Made by a program: the position numbers and the translations under genes. The notes below the pieces were generated by a model. That model was not told where the DNA came from. It ran no database searches and was given only the letters and a program-made list of their open reading frames with translations. DNA of 15,630 nucleotides from CAZQYB01 sp964597535 (lineage in GTDB: Bacteria; Planctomycetota; Phycisphaerae; Sedimentisphaerales; Anaerobacaceae): NCBI GenBank assembly GCA_964597535.1, contig CAZQYB010000054.1:1-15630 (forward strand), read 5' to 3'. Below, in pieces: positions 1-7,461 of the stretch (its first letter is position 1; each line of letters begins with the position of its first letter).

Positions 1-3
1 AAA

Positions 4-113
4 CAAACCCAATTTGCCGGACGCTCAAATGAACGTAACCTCAAGTATAACAAAGTATTATGAAAATGTACGCCTTCACAGACGCGGGGAAAACAAACCC
101 AATCAAACCCAAT
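4..113. repeat. Short interspersed repeat word CAAACCCAAT, three copies
   Basis: The ten-base word CAAACCCAAT occurs at 4-13, 94-103 and 104-113. The last two are head to tail, and the first two share the longer flank AAACAAACCCAAT (1-13 and 91-103). The copies lie just upstream of the fucosidase Shine-Dalgarno site. This is seen directly. Whether the word is dispersed through the genome, or acts as a regulatory site for the fucosidase, cannot be told from this window. The left edge may cut a longer array. Confidence 0.6.
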
Positions 114-152
114 TTCAAACTTTCTGCTGTGGGATGTCGTAAGGAGAAAATT

Positions 153-1619
153 ATGTTCAAAAGAACAATTTGTTTGATGTACTTACTTCTTTGTATTGTC
201 CTGTCGGGTTGTTCAATCGGCGAGAGGCAGCCGCAGTACACAGCCGATTGGGATTCGCTAAAAGAACATAACGCGGCACCGGACTGGTTTCGGGATGCGA
301 AGTTCGGCATCTACTTTCACTGGGGCGTTTATACCGTCCCGGCGTTCGGAAATGAGTGGTACCCGCGCAATATGCACAAAAAGGACCGCTCGGAATACAA
401 GCATCACATCGATACGTACGGCGACCCGTCGAAATTCGGCTATCACGACTTTGTGCCGATGTTCAAGGCGGAGAAGTTCAACGCCGACGAATGGGCCGAG
501 CTTTTTGAGCAGGCCGGTGCCCGTTTCGCCGGCCCGGTTGCAGAACACCACGATGGGTTTTCAATGTGGGCCAGCCGGGTCAACCCGTGGAACGCCAAAG
601 ATATGGGCCCGAAACGTGACACCGTCGGCGAGTTGGCCGCTGCCATCCGCAAACGCGGGATGCACTTGGTTACCAGCTTCCACCACGCCCGCAACCGAAG
701 GTGGTATCCGCGTGTAGAAGGCTGGCCAACGACCAGCGACGACGCCAAATTGCAAATGCTTTACGGCAATATGCCGGAGCAACAGTTCAACGAGATGTGG
801 CTGGGCAAGCTGACAGAGGTTATTGACAGCTACCGGCCGGACCTGATATGGTTCGACGGCCGGCTGGAGGACGTGCCCGAATTGTACCACAAGGACTTCC
901 TTGCCTACTACTTCAACAAGGCCGACAAATGGGGCAGGGAAGTGGTGGTTACATACAAAGGACGGGACCTTCCGCGGGAGATTGGCGTTGAAGATTTCGA
1001 AAAGGGCCGGATGAACCGGATTACCGATTTCGTATGGCTGACCGATGACACTATCAGCCACGGAAGCTGGTGTTACACGCGCAACCTGAAAATCAAAAGC
1101 ACTCGCTATGTATTGGGCGTGCTCATCGACATTGTGAGCAAGAACGGCCAACTGCTGCTGAATATCTCGCCGAAAGCGGATGGGACGATTCCGATGGACC
1201 AGCGCCAGGTTCTGCTTGGGGTCGGTGGATGGCTGAAAAAATATGGTGAGGCGGTTTATGGCACCCGCCCGTTTGTTGTATTCGGCGAAGGACCAACGCG
1301 CCTTAAAAAGGGTGGTGAATTTGTAAGGGAGAAGCTGCTGTATAAGCCGGAGGATATCCGGTTTACCACGAAGGGCAATTTTGTGTATGCGATTCAGCTC
1401 GGCTGGCCGGGCGCTAAGCACGAGACGCTGTTAAAATCTTTCTCTGGTAAACAGCGGCAAGACAGTCTGAAAATCAAGGGCGTCAGGATGTTAGGCTCGG
1501 ACGAGAAAATCACCTGGTCTCTGCGCGAAGACGGCCTGGCGGTCACGTCACCCATATCGGCACCCGACAATATGGCCGTCGTCTATAAGATTGAAACCAA
1601 CGGCATCGAACATTTTTGA
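153..1619 (+). CDS. Alpha-L-fucosidase, GH29 family, predicted lipoprotein
   Basis: Predicted to hydrolyse alpha-L-fucosyl linkages in external glycans by the retaining GH29 mechanism. The ATG at 153 follows AAGGAG (141-146) at a six-base spacing. The open frame extends back to 60, but that stretch runs through the CAAACCCAAT repeats and lacks a signal sequence at its start. From 153 the protein is 488 residues and begins with a lipoprotein signal (hydrophobic run, lipobox LSGC), implying membrane anchoring outside the cytoplasm. GH29 landmarks are FGIYFHWGVYTVP near residue 50, EHHDGFSMW with H132-H133-D134, and LIWFDG, whose D235 is the expected nucleophile. The acid/base is poorly conserved in this family; E280 or E283 in VEDFEKG is a candidate only. 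The catalytic barrel ends near residue 380, followed by a C-terminal beta domain. The gene is monocistronic here and convergent with the next gene. Family assignment is firm; the exact substrate is unknown. Confidence 0.93.
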   Translation: MFKRTICLMYLLLCIVLSGCSIGERQPQYTADWDSLKEHNAAPDWFRDAKFGIYFHWGVYTVPAFGNEWYPRNMHKKDRSEYKHHIDTYGDPSKFGYHDFVPMFKAEKFNADEWAELFEQAGARFAGPVAEHHDGFSMWASRVNPWNAKDMGPKRDTVGELAAAIRKRGMHLVTSFHHARNRRWYPRVEGWPTTSDDAKLQMLYGNMPEQQFNEMWLGKLTEVIDSYRPDLIWFDGRLEDVPELYHKDFLAYYFNKADKWGREVVVTYKGRDLPREIGVEDFEKGRMNRITDFVWLTDDTISHGSWCYTRNLKIKSTRYVLGVLIDIVSKNGQLLLNISPKADGTIPMDQRQVLLGVGGWLKKYGEAVYGTRPFVVFGEGPTRLKKGGEFVREKLLYKPEDIRFTTKGNFVYAIQLGWPGAKHETLLKSFSGKQRQDSLKIKGVRMLGSDEKITWSLREDGLAVTSPISAPDNMAVVYKIETNGIEHF

Positions 1620-1783
1620 AGCGGAGAAAGCCAAAAACATATCTCGTATCTGTTTCTAACAGGCGTATAGCGATGTGTGTTGATACTTGGTTTGCTTCTC
1701 ACGGACGTAATTTCTGCGCAAAAGTCGAACTGCCTCCAAAAGCGTGGAAACCGGCGGGAAAACCGAATATGCTGGTTATCCGA
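1620..1783. other. Convergent intergenic region with no clear gene
   Basis: This 164-base gap separates the 3' ends of the fucosidase and the minus-strand phosphatase. No hairpin followed by a T-run was found in either direction. One plus-strand frame around 1721-1790 reads ELPPKAWKPAGKPNMLV, loosely like the beta-sandwich segments of glycoside hydrolases, but it has no credible start or upstream continuity and runs into the phosphatase 3' end. I do not call a gene here. Confidence 0.5.
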
Positions 1784-2599
1784 TTACGACTTCAGGAGCT
1801 CCAACAGTTCGGCGTGTACTTTCTTGTTTGTCGACATTACCTCTAATTCCTGGCCTTCGTAGCTGTCCAGGTCGATAGGAAAAATTTTATCCCCTTGTCG
1901 GTTACTTACAATAGCCCCCGCGGTCTCGGCAATCAGTGCCCCGGCTGCTACATCCCATAGCTTTGGATGTGAGACAATAGTAGCAATGAGACTTCCTTTT
2001 GCCACATATACTAACTGCAGCGCCGTTGTGCCAAAATTGCGAAATCTCGTCCGCTGTATAATTTCACAGACCCATGCCGGCACACCATTATTGAAATGAC
2101 TGTCCAGACCAATGCTTGAAAAGTTGTCCATCTTCTCTTCGCTGGCTGTTATTCGTCTGCTGTTCAGTTGCGCCTCGCCGCCTTTGACAGCCGTGAACAT
2201 CGACTCCGTGGCCGGTTCAAAAATCACACCCACAATCGGTTCGCCCTGGTACATTACCGCGATGCTAACGGTAAAGGCCAGCATCCGGTGCGCAAAATTG
2301 TTCGTTCCATCTATCGGGTCAATAACCCACCAGATGGGCTCAGCTCCTCGTGGCGGCTGCTTGAATATTTTGCCTTCGCTGCCTTCCTCGGCGATGAAGC
2401 CGTGGTCGGGATACGTCTCTTTGATTCGCTCCACGATTATATTCTGGCACCGAGCATCGGTCTGGGTTACCAGCTCACTGTTGTTCTTTATGGAGGTCTT
2501 GGTAAAGTTGATTTCTTCCATTGCCCGCTGTCCAGCCAGACGCGCCGCCACAATAGCTGTCTCCAGCATCCGGCTGAGGTTCCTTTGTTCCAACTTCAT
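1784..2599 (-). CDS. Inositol monophosphatase family protein (SuhB/IMPase-like)
   Basis: A Mg-dependent phosphatase of the IMPase/FBPase superfamily, probably acting on inositol-1-phosphate or a similar sugar or nucleotide phosphate in the cytoplasm. The ATG at 2599 is preferred because AAGG lies about eight bases upstream of it. An in-frame GTG at 2614 would add five residues but has poor spacing. The product is 271 residues, normal for the family (about 260-280). Family motifs appear in order: ELVTQTDA near residues 42-49, AEEGS with metal ligand E71, WVIDPIDGTNNF with D94 and D97, and LWDVAAG with D216 plus the glycine/alanine-rich segment after it. All expected metal ligands are present. 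The gene is divergent from the DUF2752 gene, so the 62-base gap may hold both promoters. Motifs alone do not separate inositol, histidinol or 3'-phosphoadenosine phosphatases. Confidence 0.9.
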   Translation of the reverse strand: MKLEQRNLSRMLETAIVAARLAGQRAMEEINFTKTSIKNNSELVTQTDARCQNIIVERIKETYPDHGFIAEEGSEGKIFKQPPRGAEPIWWVIDPIDGTNNFAHRMLAFTVSIAVMYQGEPIVGVIFEPATESMFTAVKGGEAQLNSRRITASEEKMDNFSSIGLDSHFNNGVPAWVCEIIQRTRFRNFGTTALQLVYVAKGSLIATIVSHPKLWDVAAGALIAETAGAIVSNRQGDKIFPIDLDSYEGQELEVMSTNKKVHAELLELLKS

Positions 2600-2623
2600 A
2601 TCTTTGCCCTTCACTATCCTACC

Positions 2624-2652
2624 TTGACATAATTATTATCATACTCTATTCT
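2624..2652 (+). promoter_or_regulatory. Possible sigma70-type promoter for the DUF2752 gene
   Basis: A perfect TTGACA (-35) at 2624-2629 is followed after 17 bases by TATTCT (2647-2652, four of six matches to the -10 consensus). Transcription would begin near 2659, only a few bases before the ATG at 2662. That agrees with the absence of a Shine-Dalgarno site there and would make the message nearly leaderless. The match is seen; the activity is inferred. Confidence 0.4.
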
Positions 2653-2661
2653 AACGCAGTT

Positions 2662-3126
2662 ATGCAAACAAGCCAACAACCAAATGGTCTTAAAAATATC
2701 CGCCGGGCATCGTTCCGTCAGCGGCTCGGAGCCGGTCTTGTTTTCCTGGCGGCAGCTGCTTTCTTTGGATTTTTCCGGCTGGCGGCAATAGGCAAAATCA
2801 ATATCGGCTTCTGGCTTGAGCCCTGCGGTTTCAAGCAAAAATATGACCTGCCGTGCCCGACCTGTGGAATGACTACTTCGGTACTTACTTTCGTCCGGGG
2901 CAGAATCTTCGAGTCGTTTTATATTCAGCCGGGCGCTGCACTGCTGTGCTGTATTTTGGTTGTTGCAGCATTTTTGGCTTTTCTTATGGCCGTTTCTGGA
3001 GTATATTTTGAATTTCTGAGGCGTTTTTTTGCCGAAGTTAAAATAAGATACATAGTTCTGGCGCTGCTCATCATTGTTGCCGCCGGCTGGGCGGTAACAT
3101 TGGCTCGGGCGAACAATGGCGTTTAG
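2662..3126 (+). CDS. DUF2752 family small membrane protein
   Basis: A 154-residue protein with three hydrophobic stretches (about 22-43, 93-116 and 127-149) and the DUF2752 hallmark PCPTCGMTTS at residues 64-73. Two cysteines (C65, C68) form a CxxC pair, preceded by C55. Family members share this C-P-x-C-G-x-T signature next to a membrane helix. Their function is unknown, and a metal or redox role for the cysteines is only conjecture. No Shine-Dalgarno site precedes the ATG at 2662, so the start is the least certain part. The gene is divergent from the phosphatase and is followed by an inverted repeat that may end the transcript. Confidence 0.85.
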   Translation: MQTSQQPNGLKNIRRASFRQRLGAGLVFLAAAAFFGFFRLAAIGKINIGFWLEPCGFKQKYDLPCPTCGMTTSVLTFVRGRIFESFYIQPGAALLCCILVVAAFLAFLMAVSGVYFEFLRRFFAEVKIRYIVLALLIIVAAGWAVTLARANNGV

Positions 3127-3152
3127 CGTATATTTGCGGTTGGGAAAAATTA

Positions 3153-3226
3153 GACGCAGATTACGCTGATTAACGCAGATTTTTAATAGTTTTTTATCTT
3201 TCAACACAATCTGCGAAATCAGCGTC
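3153..3226. repeat. Long imperfect inverted repeat (REP-like palindrome)
   Basis: The left arm at 3163-3181 (ACGCTGATTAACGCAGATT) is nearly the reverse complement of 3208-3225, differing by a one-base bulge and one mismatch next to it. The arms are separated by about 26 A/T-rich bases. The word ACGCAGATT also occurs twice in direct orientation (3154-3162 and 3173-3181). The element fills most of the 119-base gap between the DUF2752 gene and the lipoprotein gene. Very similar GCAGATTACGC-type words occur as interspersed repeats in many environmental bacteria (recalled, not checked). It could form a long hairpin and might stop transcription, but no clean T-tract follows it. Confidence 0.7.
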
Positions 3227-3245
3227 AAAGAAAAACAGAAAGAAA

Positions 3246-3944
3246 ATGAAAAAACTACAGCATAAGAGTTTCGCTTTTTACCTTTTGTCTTTCACCGTTC
3301 TTACTTCGCTTTTATTCTACAGCGGTTGTGGGATTGCAGGTACCATAGGTACTCCAAGAAGTCACGAGAAGAAAATTCCCGCTGAATATAACCTTGCCGG
3401 GCATAGAGACCGGAAGATACTGGTATTTGTTAATCAACCTGCCTGGCTCAACGCCAACGTAAACCTGCGCTTCTACCTCACCGAGGCAATAAACAACAAT
3501 CTTGTAAGGAATGTCAAAATCCCATCAGGTAATCTTGTTACCTATAACGAATTGTCCAAATTTCGTTCTGAACAACCTAATTTTTCATTGCTTCCACCCA
3601 CCAAAGTTGGCGCAGCTTTGAATACCAATATGGTCCTGTTAGTAATGATTGAAGATTATCAGCTTTACGAAATAGCCGAAACAGGTTATTATAAAGGGTC
3701 GTTAAACGTTCAGTCCATTCTTCTTGAGACGGCGACCGGAGAAAAACTCTGGCCTGGACTTGCAGGGAGCAAAAGTGTTAGGGTTGGCTTTGAGGTCGAG
3801 AACCGCGGCTGGGGATTCGCCGTAAAAAGACTGACAACAGCGTGTGCTCATTGTATCGTAAGGTATCTCTATAATTGTCCCGGAGATAAATTCAAGATTT
3901 TCGATGACAAAAGTGATAGTAGTTGGGAAAGTTGGAAAAGATAA
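3246..3944 (+). CDS. Uncharacterised predicted lipoprotein
   Basis: A 232-residue protein of unrecognised family. It starts with a lipoprotein signal: positive N-terminus, hydrophobic core, and lipobox YSGC with the acylated cysteine at residue 28. The mature part opens with a basic, charged segment (SHEKKIPAEYNL), then alternates short beta-like hydrophobic stretches (KILVFVNQP, MVLLVMIEDYQLY, LNVQSILLETATGEKLW) with polar ones. That order resembles periplasmic lipoproteins that assemble around envelope complexes, but I cannot assign a function. The ATG at 3246 has only a weak upstream purine run (AGAAAG). Three cysteines follow the lipobox cysteine, two as CAHC near residue 200. The stop lies 18 bases before serA, so co-transcription is likely, although the functions appear unrelated. 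Confidence 0.75.
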   Translation: MKKLQHKSFAFYLLSFTVLTSLLFYSGCGIAGTIGTPRSHEKKIPAEYNLAGHRDRKILVFVNQPAWLNANVNLRFYLTEAINNNLVRNVKIPSGNLVTYNELSKFRSEQPNFSLLPPTKVGAALNTNMVLLVMIEDYQLYEIAETGYYKGSLNVQSILLETATGEKLWPGLAGSKSVRVGFEVENRGWGFAVKRLTTACAHCIVRYLYNCPGDKFKIFDDKSDSSWESWKR

Positions 3945-3962
3945 GTTTTTTGGAGATTCACA

Positions 3963-5552
3963 ATGGTCGGAATCCTGATTACAGACAAACTTGCACAGGA
4001 AGGAATTGACCTGCTCAATTCGATGGATGGTGTTGAAGCCGTCGTAAAAACCGGCGTAAGCGAAGACGAACTCGCTGAGATTATTGGTGAACACGACGGC
4101 TTGATAGTTCGAAGCGGGACAAAAGTTACCGCTAAAGTCCTGGCTAATCCCGGCAAACTTAAGGGTGTTGCCCGAGCCGGTGTTGGTGTAGATAACATCG
4201 ACATCCGTGAAGCTACCAGAAAAGGGATCGTTGTTATGAATACGCCCGGCGGTAACACACTCAGCGCTGCAGAACATACGATGGCTTTAATGCTTTCAAT
4301 GAGCCGAAATGTTGTCCCCGCCTGTAACAGTCTAAAAGCCGGTGCCTGGGACAGAAAAAAATATATGGGCAACCAGCTCAATGCCAAGGTCCTGGGCGTG
4401 ATAGGGCTGGGCAGAATCGGTACGGCTGTGGCAAAAATGGCAAGAGGTTTCAATATGAAAATCCTCGGCTACGACCCCCTCGCCTCGCCTCCTAACGCAG
4501 AAAAACTCGGTATCGAACTAACCGATGACCTTGAAAGAGTTTTTAAGGAAGCTGATTATATCAGCGTTCACGTGCCGAGGAATAAGCAGACGCTGAATAT
4601 GATTGATGCCGAGCAGATTAAAATGATGAAGCCGACCGTTCGGTTAATCAATTCTGCACGGGGCGGAATTATTAACGAAGATGCGCTCTACGACGCACTT
4701 GCCGAAAAACGTATTGCCGGTGCCGCTCTGGACGTTTATCCTGCAGAACCGCCGGAGAATACGCGCTTCACCGAGTTTGATAGCTGCCTCGTTACGCCTC
4801 ACTTAGGCGCCAGCACAAGAGAAGCTCAAATCGAAGTCGCCGTTGAAGCTGCTCAAATTCTTGTTGATGCCATCAAAGGCGGCCCAGTTAGAAACGCTCT
4901 TAACGCTCCATCTACCATTGGGGCCGCGCCGCCAATTGTGAGTCAGTATGCTGAACTTGCCCGGCGAATCGGCACGCTTATCAGCACTATTGCGCCAGGC
5001 CATATAAAGACCATTGAGGTTCAGTATCGCGGCTTGATTGCCGAAATGGCCGTCGAATCGGTTACTTCTAACTTTGCAATCGGCTTGTTACAGCGGCATT
5101 TCGATATGCCATTAAATATCGTCAATGTCCCGGTCCTGGCTAAAGAGCGCGGCATAAGTATCGACGAAACAAAAAATACTGAAGCCAAGGATGTGGCTGC
5201 AAGTTTCAGCGCCAAAGTCGCTACCGATAAGGTTACGCGCACCGTAACCGGCTCGGTCTTCGGCGGAACACTGCTGCGAATTACTGAAATCGATGGCTTT
5301 AACATAGAAATGACTCCACAGGGGGCGGTTCTGGTTATCTTTAATGACGACAAACCCGGCGTTATCGGTTCCGTCGGGACCATCTGCGGCAAGTATAACA
5401 TCAATATCTGCACGATGGGCGTCGGACAAAAACTTCAAGAGCAAAAAGCTGTTCTCGCCGTTAGTCTTGACAAAGAACCAGACGCAGAAGCCGTTGATGA
5501 ACTCGGCAAACTTGATTTCGTGAATGAAATTTACGTCTGCAACCTTGACTAA
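3963..5552 (+). CDS. serA: D-3-phosphoglycerate dehydrogenase
   Basis: Catalyses the NAD-dependent oxidation of 3-phosphoglycerate to 3-phosphohydroxypyruvate, the first step of serine synthesis. The product is 529 residues, the size of the long (type 1) form with an intervening allosteric-substrate-binding domain and a C-terminal ACT domain. Visible features are VRSGTKV and GVGVDNID near the N-terminus, the Rossmann dinucleotide motif GLGRIG at 148-153, NSARGG with catalytic R233, DVYPAEPPE with E262, and TPHLGAST with H280. The ACT domain begins around residue 455 (GAVLVIFNDDKPGVIG). It is the usual serine-feedback module, so end-product inhibition is plausible. TGGAG at 3951-3955 serves the ATG. 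A weak six-base-pair hairpin (5557-5581) follows the stop but lacks a T-tract. Confidence 0.97.
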   Translation: MVGILITDKLAQEGIDLLNSMDGVEAVVKTGVSEDELAEIIGEHDGLIVRSGTKVTAKVLANPGKLKGVARAGVGVDNIDIREATRKGIVVMNTPGGNTLSAAEHTMALMLSMSRNVVPACNSLKAGAWDRKKYMGNQLNAKVLGVIGLGRIGTAVAKMARGFNMKILGYDPLASPPNAEKLGIELTDDLERVFKEADYISVHVPRNKQTLNMIDAEQIKMMKPTVRLINSARGGIINEDALYDALAEKRIAGAALDVYPAEPPENTRFTEFDSCLVTPHLGASTREAQIEVAVEAAQILVDAIKGGPVRNALNAPSTIGAAPPIVSQYAELARRIGTLISTIAPGHIKTIEVQYRGLIAEMAVESVTSNFAIGLLQRHFDMPLNIVNVPVLAKERGISIDETKNTEAKDVAASFSAKVATDKVTRTVTGSVFGGTLLRITEIDGFNIEMTPQGAVLVIFNDDKPGVIGSVGTICGKYNINICTMGVGQKLQEQKAVLAVSLDKEPDAEAVDELGKLDFVNEIYVCNLD

Positions 5553-5667
5553 AATCATCGCCGCATAGGATGAAAGGCGATTAGCTTTAGTTGCCTTTTG
5601 TTGAGGGTTCCCACTTCCCGTTGTGTGGAAAAATGGGGTCCCGAGAGTATATTTGGAGTTTTCCGGT

Positions 5668-7461
5668 ATGGTGACAAGGAAGTCTCCCACAGGAGGGCAG
5701 TTAAGCTTTGCGTTTGAAAAATCGACAGCTAAAAAAACTATGGCAAAGGCAAAAAAGGTAAAGACGAAGGCTAAGAAAGCCAAGGCAAAAAAGACAGGGA
5801 CGAAATCAACAAAAAAGACAGGACGAAAAACGAAATCAAAGACTTCCGCTGCTACGACAAAAGCCGGGACTGCGAGTAAACGCAGAGCGGCTGCACCTGC
5901 AACCGCTGAGTCAATGGCTGCCAAGCAGCGGGCCATAAGCATTAGCGAGTTTTTTGCAAAAAACAGGCATCTCCTCGGCTTTGATAATCCACGCAAAGCC
6001 CTTCTGACCGCCGTCAAAGAGGCGGTCGATAACTCACTTGATGCCTGCGAAGAAGCGCATATCCTGCCGGATTTAACAATCAATATACAGCCGGTAAGTG
6101 ATAGCAAGTTTGTATTAACCATCAAAGATAACGGCCCCGGAATTGTTAAGCAGCAGATTCCGAATATCTTTGCACGACTATTATACGGCAGCAAGTTCCA
6201 CAGTTTGAAGATGAGTCGCGGCCAGCAGGGCATTGGTATATCCGCCGCTGGAATGTATGGCCTGTTGACCACCGGAGAGCCGGTGCAGATTATATCACGA
6301 ACAAATCCGGGGAAGAAAGCACACCACTACCACGTGCAGATTGATACGTCGAAAAACAGGCCTGAAGTCGTACTGGACGAGGAATGTGATTTCGACCTTC
6401 CCATCGGCACAAGTGTTACTATGACTCTCGAAGGAAAATACCAGAGGGGACGCCAATCGGTCGATGAATACATCGCCCAAACCGTTATGGCTAATCCTCA
6501 TGCGACTATTTATTACTACCCTCCGGGTGGCAATAGCTATAAATATCCCAGGCGAAGTAAAGAATTGCCGTTTGCTCCGAGGGAAATCAATCCTCATCCC
6601 TACGGTGTTGAGCTGGGGCTGTTGTTCAAGATGGCTCACAATAGCTCTTCGAAGCAGCTCTCTGCATTTCTGAAAACCGAATTTTCAAGAGTAAGCCCGC
6701 GTGTTGCACAACAGATTTGCAAGAAGGCAAAACTTCGCGCTACGCTCAGGCCCTCCAAAATGACCCTTAAACAAGCAGAGGCACTTCACACTGCAATAAA
6801 TGAAACCAGGATTAGGGCGCCGTCCACCGATTGCATAGCTCCCATTGGAACTGAAGCATTGCAAGAGGGACTCAAACGTGTGGTCAAGGCAGATTTCTAT
6901 ACGGCCTGCTCCCGCAGCCCATCTGTTTACCGGGGCAATCCATTCCTTGTCGAAGCAGCCCTTGCCTATGGAATCAAGGGCAACAGCAACAGTAATGCGG
7001 AGAAGGAGCCGTTGATGCGGCTTACGCGTTTTGCCAATCGTGTGCCGCTGCTCTATCAGCAGTCAGGATGCGCTATTTATAAGTCGATTATGGATGTCAA
7101 CTGGCGAAATTATGCGCTAAGCCAGAGCAGAGGCGCTTTGCCCGCCGGGCCGGTTCTGCTGATGGTACACATCGCTTCGGTATGGGTGCCGTTTATCTCC
7201 GAAAGTAAAGAGGCCATCGCTCACTATCCGCAGATTATCAAAGAGATACAATTGGCTGTCCAGGAGTGCGGAAGAAGACTGGGAATATATCTGCGAAGAA
7301 AGAAACGCATCCAGCAGGAATTGGCCAAGCGCAGCTACATTGAAACCTATCTGCCGTATATCGGCGAGGCCCTGCAGGATATCTTGACGCTGAAACAAAA
7401 GCAGGTCAATACGGTCGTTACTAAGCTTAAAAAAGTTTTGGAAAGGTCCAGAAAAATATGA
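5668..7461 (+). CDS. top6B: DNA topoisomerase VI subunit B with lysine-rich N-terminal tail
   Basis: The ATPase subunit of a type IIB topoisomerase. ATP-driven dimerisation would gate DNA strand passage, while the A subunit (Spo11-like) cuts DNA. The ATG at 5668 has GGAG (5655-5658) nine bases upstream; a GTG at 5623 would add 15 residues without better support. The product is 597 residues; known subunits are about 530 or longer. Order: a basic tail (about 19-82), then a core opening FFAKNRHLLGFDNPRKAL as in archaeal homologues. The GHKL ATPase site has E118-A-V-D-N122, D154-N-G-P-G158 and G185-Q-Q-G-I-G-I. An H2TH domain spans about 328-405. The transducer contains VNWRNYALSQS and VPFISESKEAIA, where K514 matches the switch lysine. 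The tail has 20 Lys and 3 Arg in 55 residues and no acidic residue. No A-subunit gene lies next to it. The stop overlaps the next start as ATGA. Confidence 0.93.
   Translation: MVTRKSPTGGQLSFAFEKSTAKKTMAKAKKVKTKAKKAKAKKTGTKSTKKTGRKTKSKTSAATTKAGTASKRRAAAPATAESMAAKQRAISISEFFAKNRHLLGFDNPRKALLTAVKEAVDNSLDACEEAHILPDLTINIQPVSDSKFVLTIKDNGPGIVKQQIPNIFARLLYGSKFHSLKMSRGQQGIGISAAGMYGLLTTGEPVQIISRTNPGKKAHHYHVQIDTSKNRPEVVLDEECDFDLPIGTSVTMTLEGKYQRGRQSVDEYIAQTVMANPHATIYYYPPGGNSYKYPRRSKELPFAPREINPHPYGVELGLLFKMAHNSSSKQLSAFLKTEFSRVSPRVAQQICKKAKLRATLRPSKMTLKQAEALHTAINETRIRAPSTDCIAPIGTEALQEGLKRVVKADFYTACSRSPSVYRGNPFLVEAALAYGIKGNSNSNAEKEPLMRLTRFANRVPLLYQQSGCAIYKSIMDVNWRNYALSQSRGALPAGPVLLMVHIASVWVPFISESKEAIAHYPQIIKEIQLAVQECGRRLGIYLRRKKRIQQELAKRSYIETYLPYIGEALQDILTLKQKQVNTVVTKLKKVLERSRKI
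5722..5886 (+). other. Coding segment for a histone-H1-like Lys/Ala/Thr tail
   Basis: Residues 19-73 of the topoisomerase VI B product are built almost wholly from Lys, Ala, Thr, Ser and Gly, with repeated AKK, KTK and TKK words and no acidic residue. The DNA is correspondingly purine-rich and repetitive. Archaeal subunits normally begin at the GHKL core, so this is an appended disordered segment that likely binds DNA or other polyanions without sequence preference (inference by analogy with H1-like tails and with lysine tails on some bacterial topoisomerase I). An internal ATG at 5740 could start a shorter form but has no Shine-Dalgarno site. Confidence 0.8.

Noticed and set aside
60..152. 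N-terminal extension of the fucosidase frame from an ATG at 60
   Set aside because: It crosses the CAAACCCAAT repeats, lacks a ribosome site, and would bury the lipoprotein signal that starts at 153 behind a clear AAGGAG.
561..1421. Long minus-strand open frame inside the fucosidase gene
   Set aside because: It is the antisense shadow of a gene with clear GH29 motifs, and its translation shows no family-like pattern.
1616..1862. Two short plus-strand frames between the fucosidase and the phosphatase
   Set aside because: No convincing Shine-Dalgarno site or family similarity, and both run into the phosphatase 3' end on the other strand.
5557..5581. Hairpin ATCGCC-N13-GGCGAT after serA as a terminator
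   Set aside because: Only six pairs with a 13-base loop and no T-tract directly after it; too weak to call.
5112..6272. Long minus-strand open frame across the end of serA and the start of top6B
   Set aside because: It spans two well-supported genes, and its phenylalanine-rich stretch is simply the reverse complement of the lysine tail codons.
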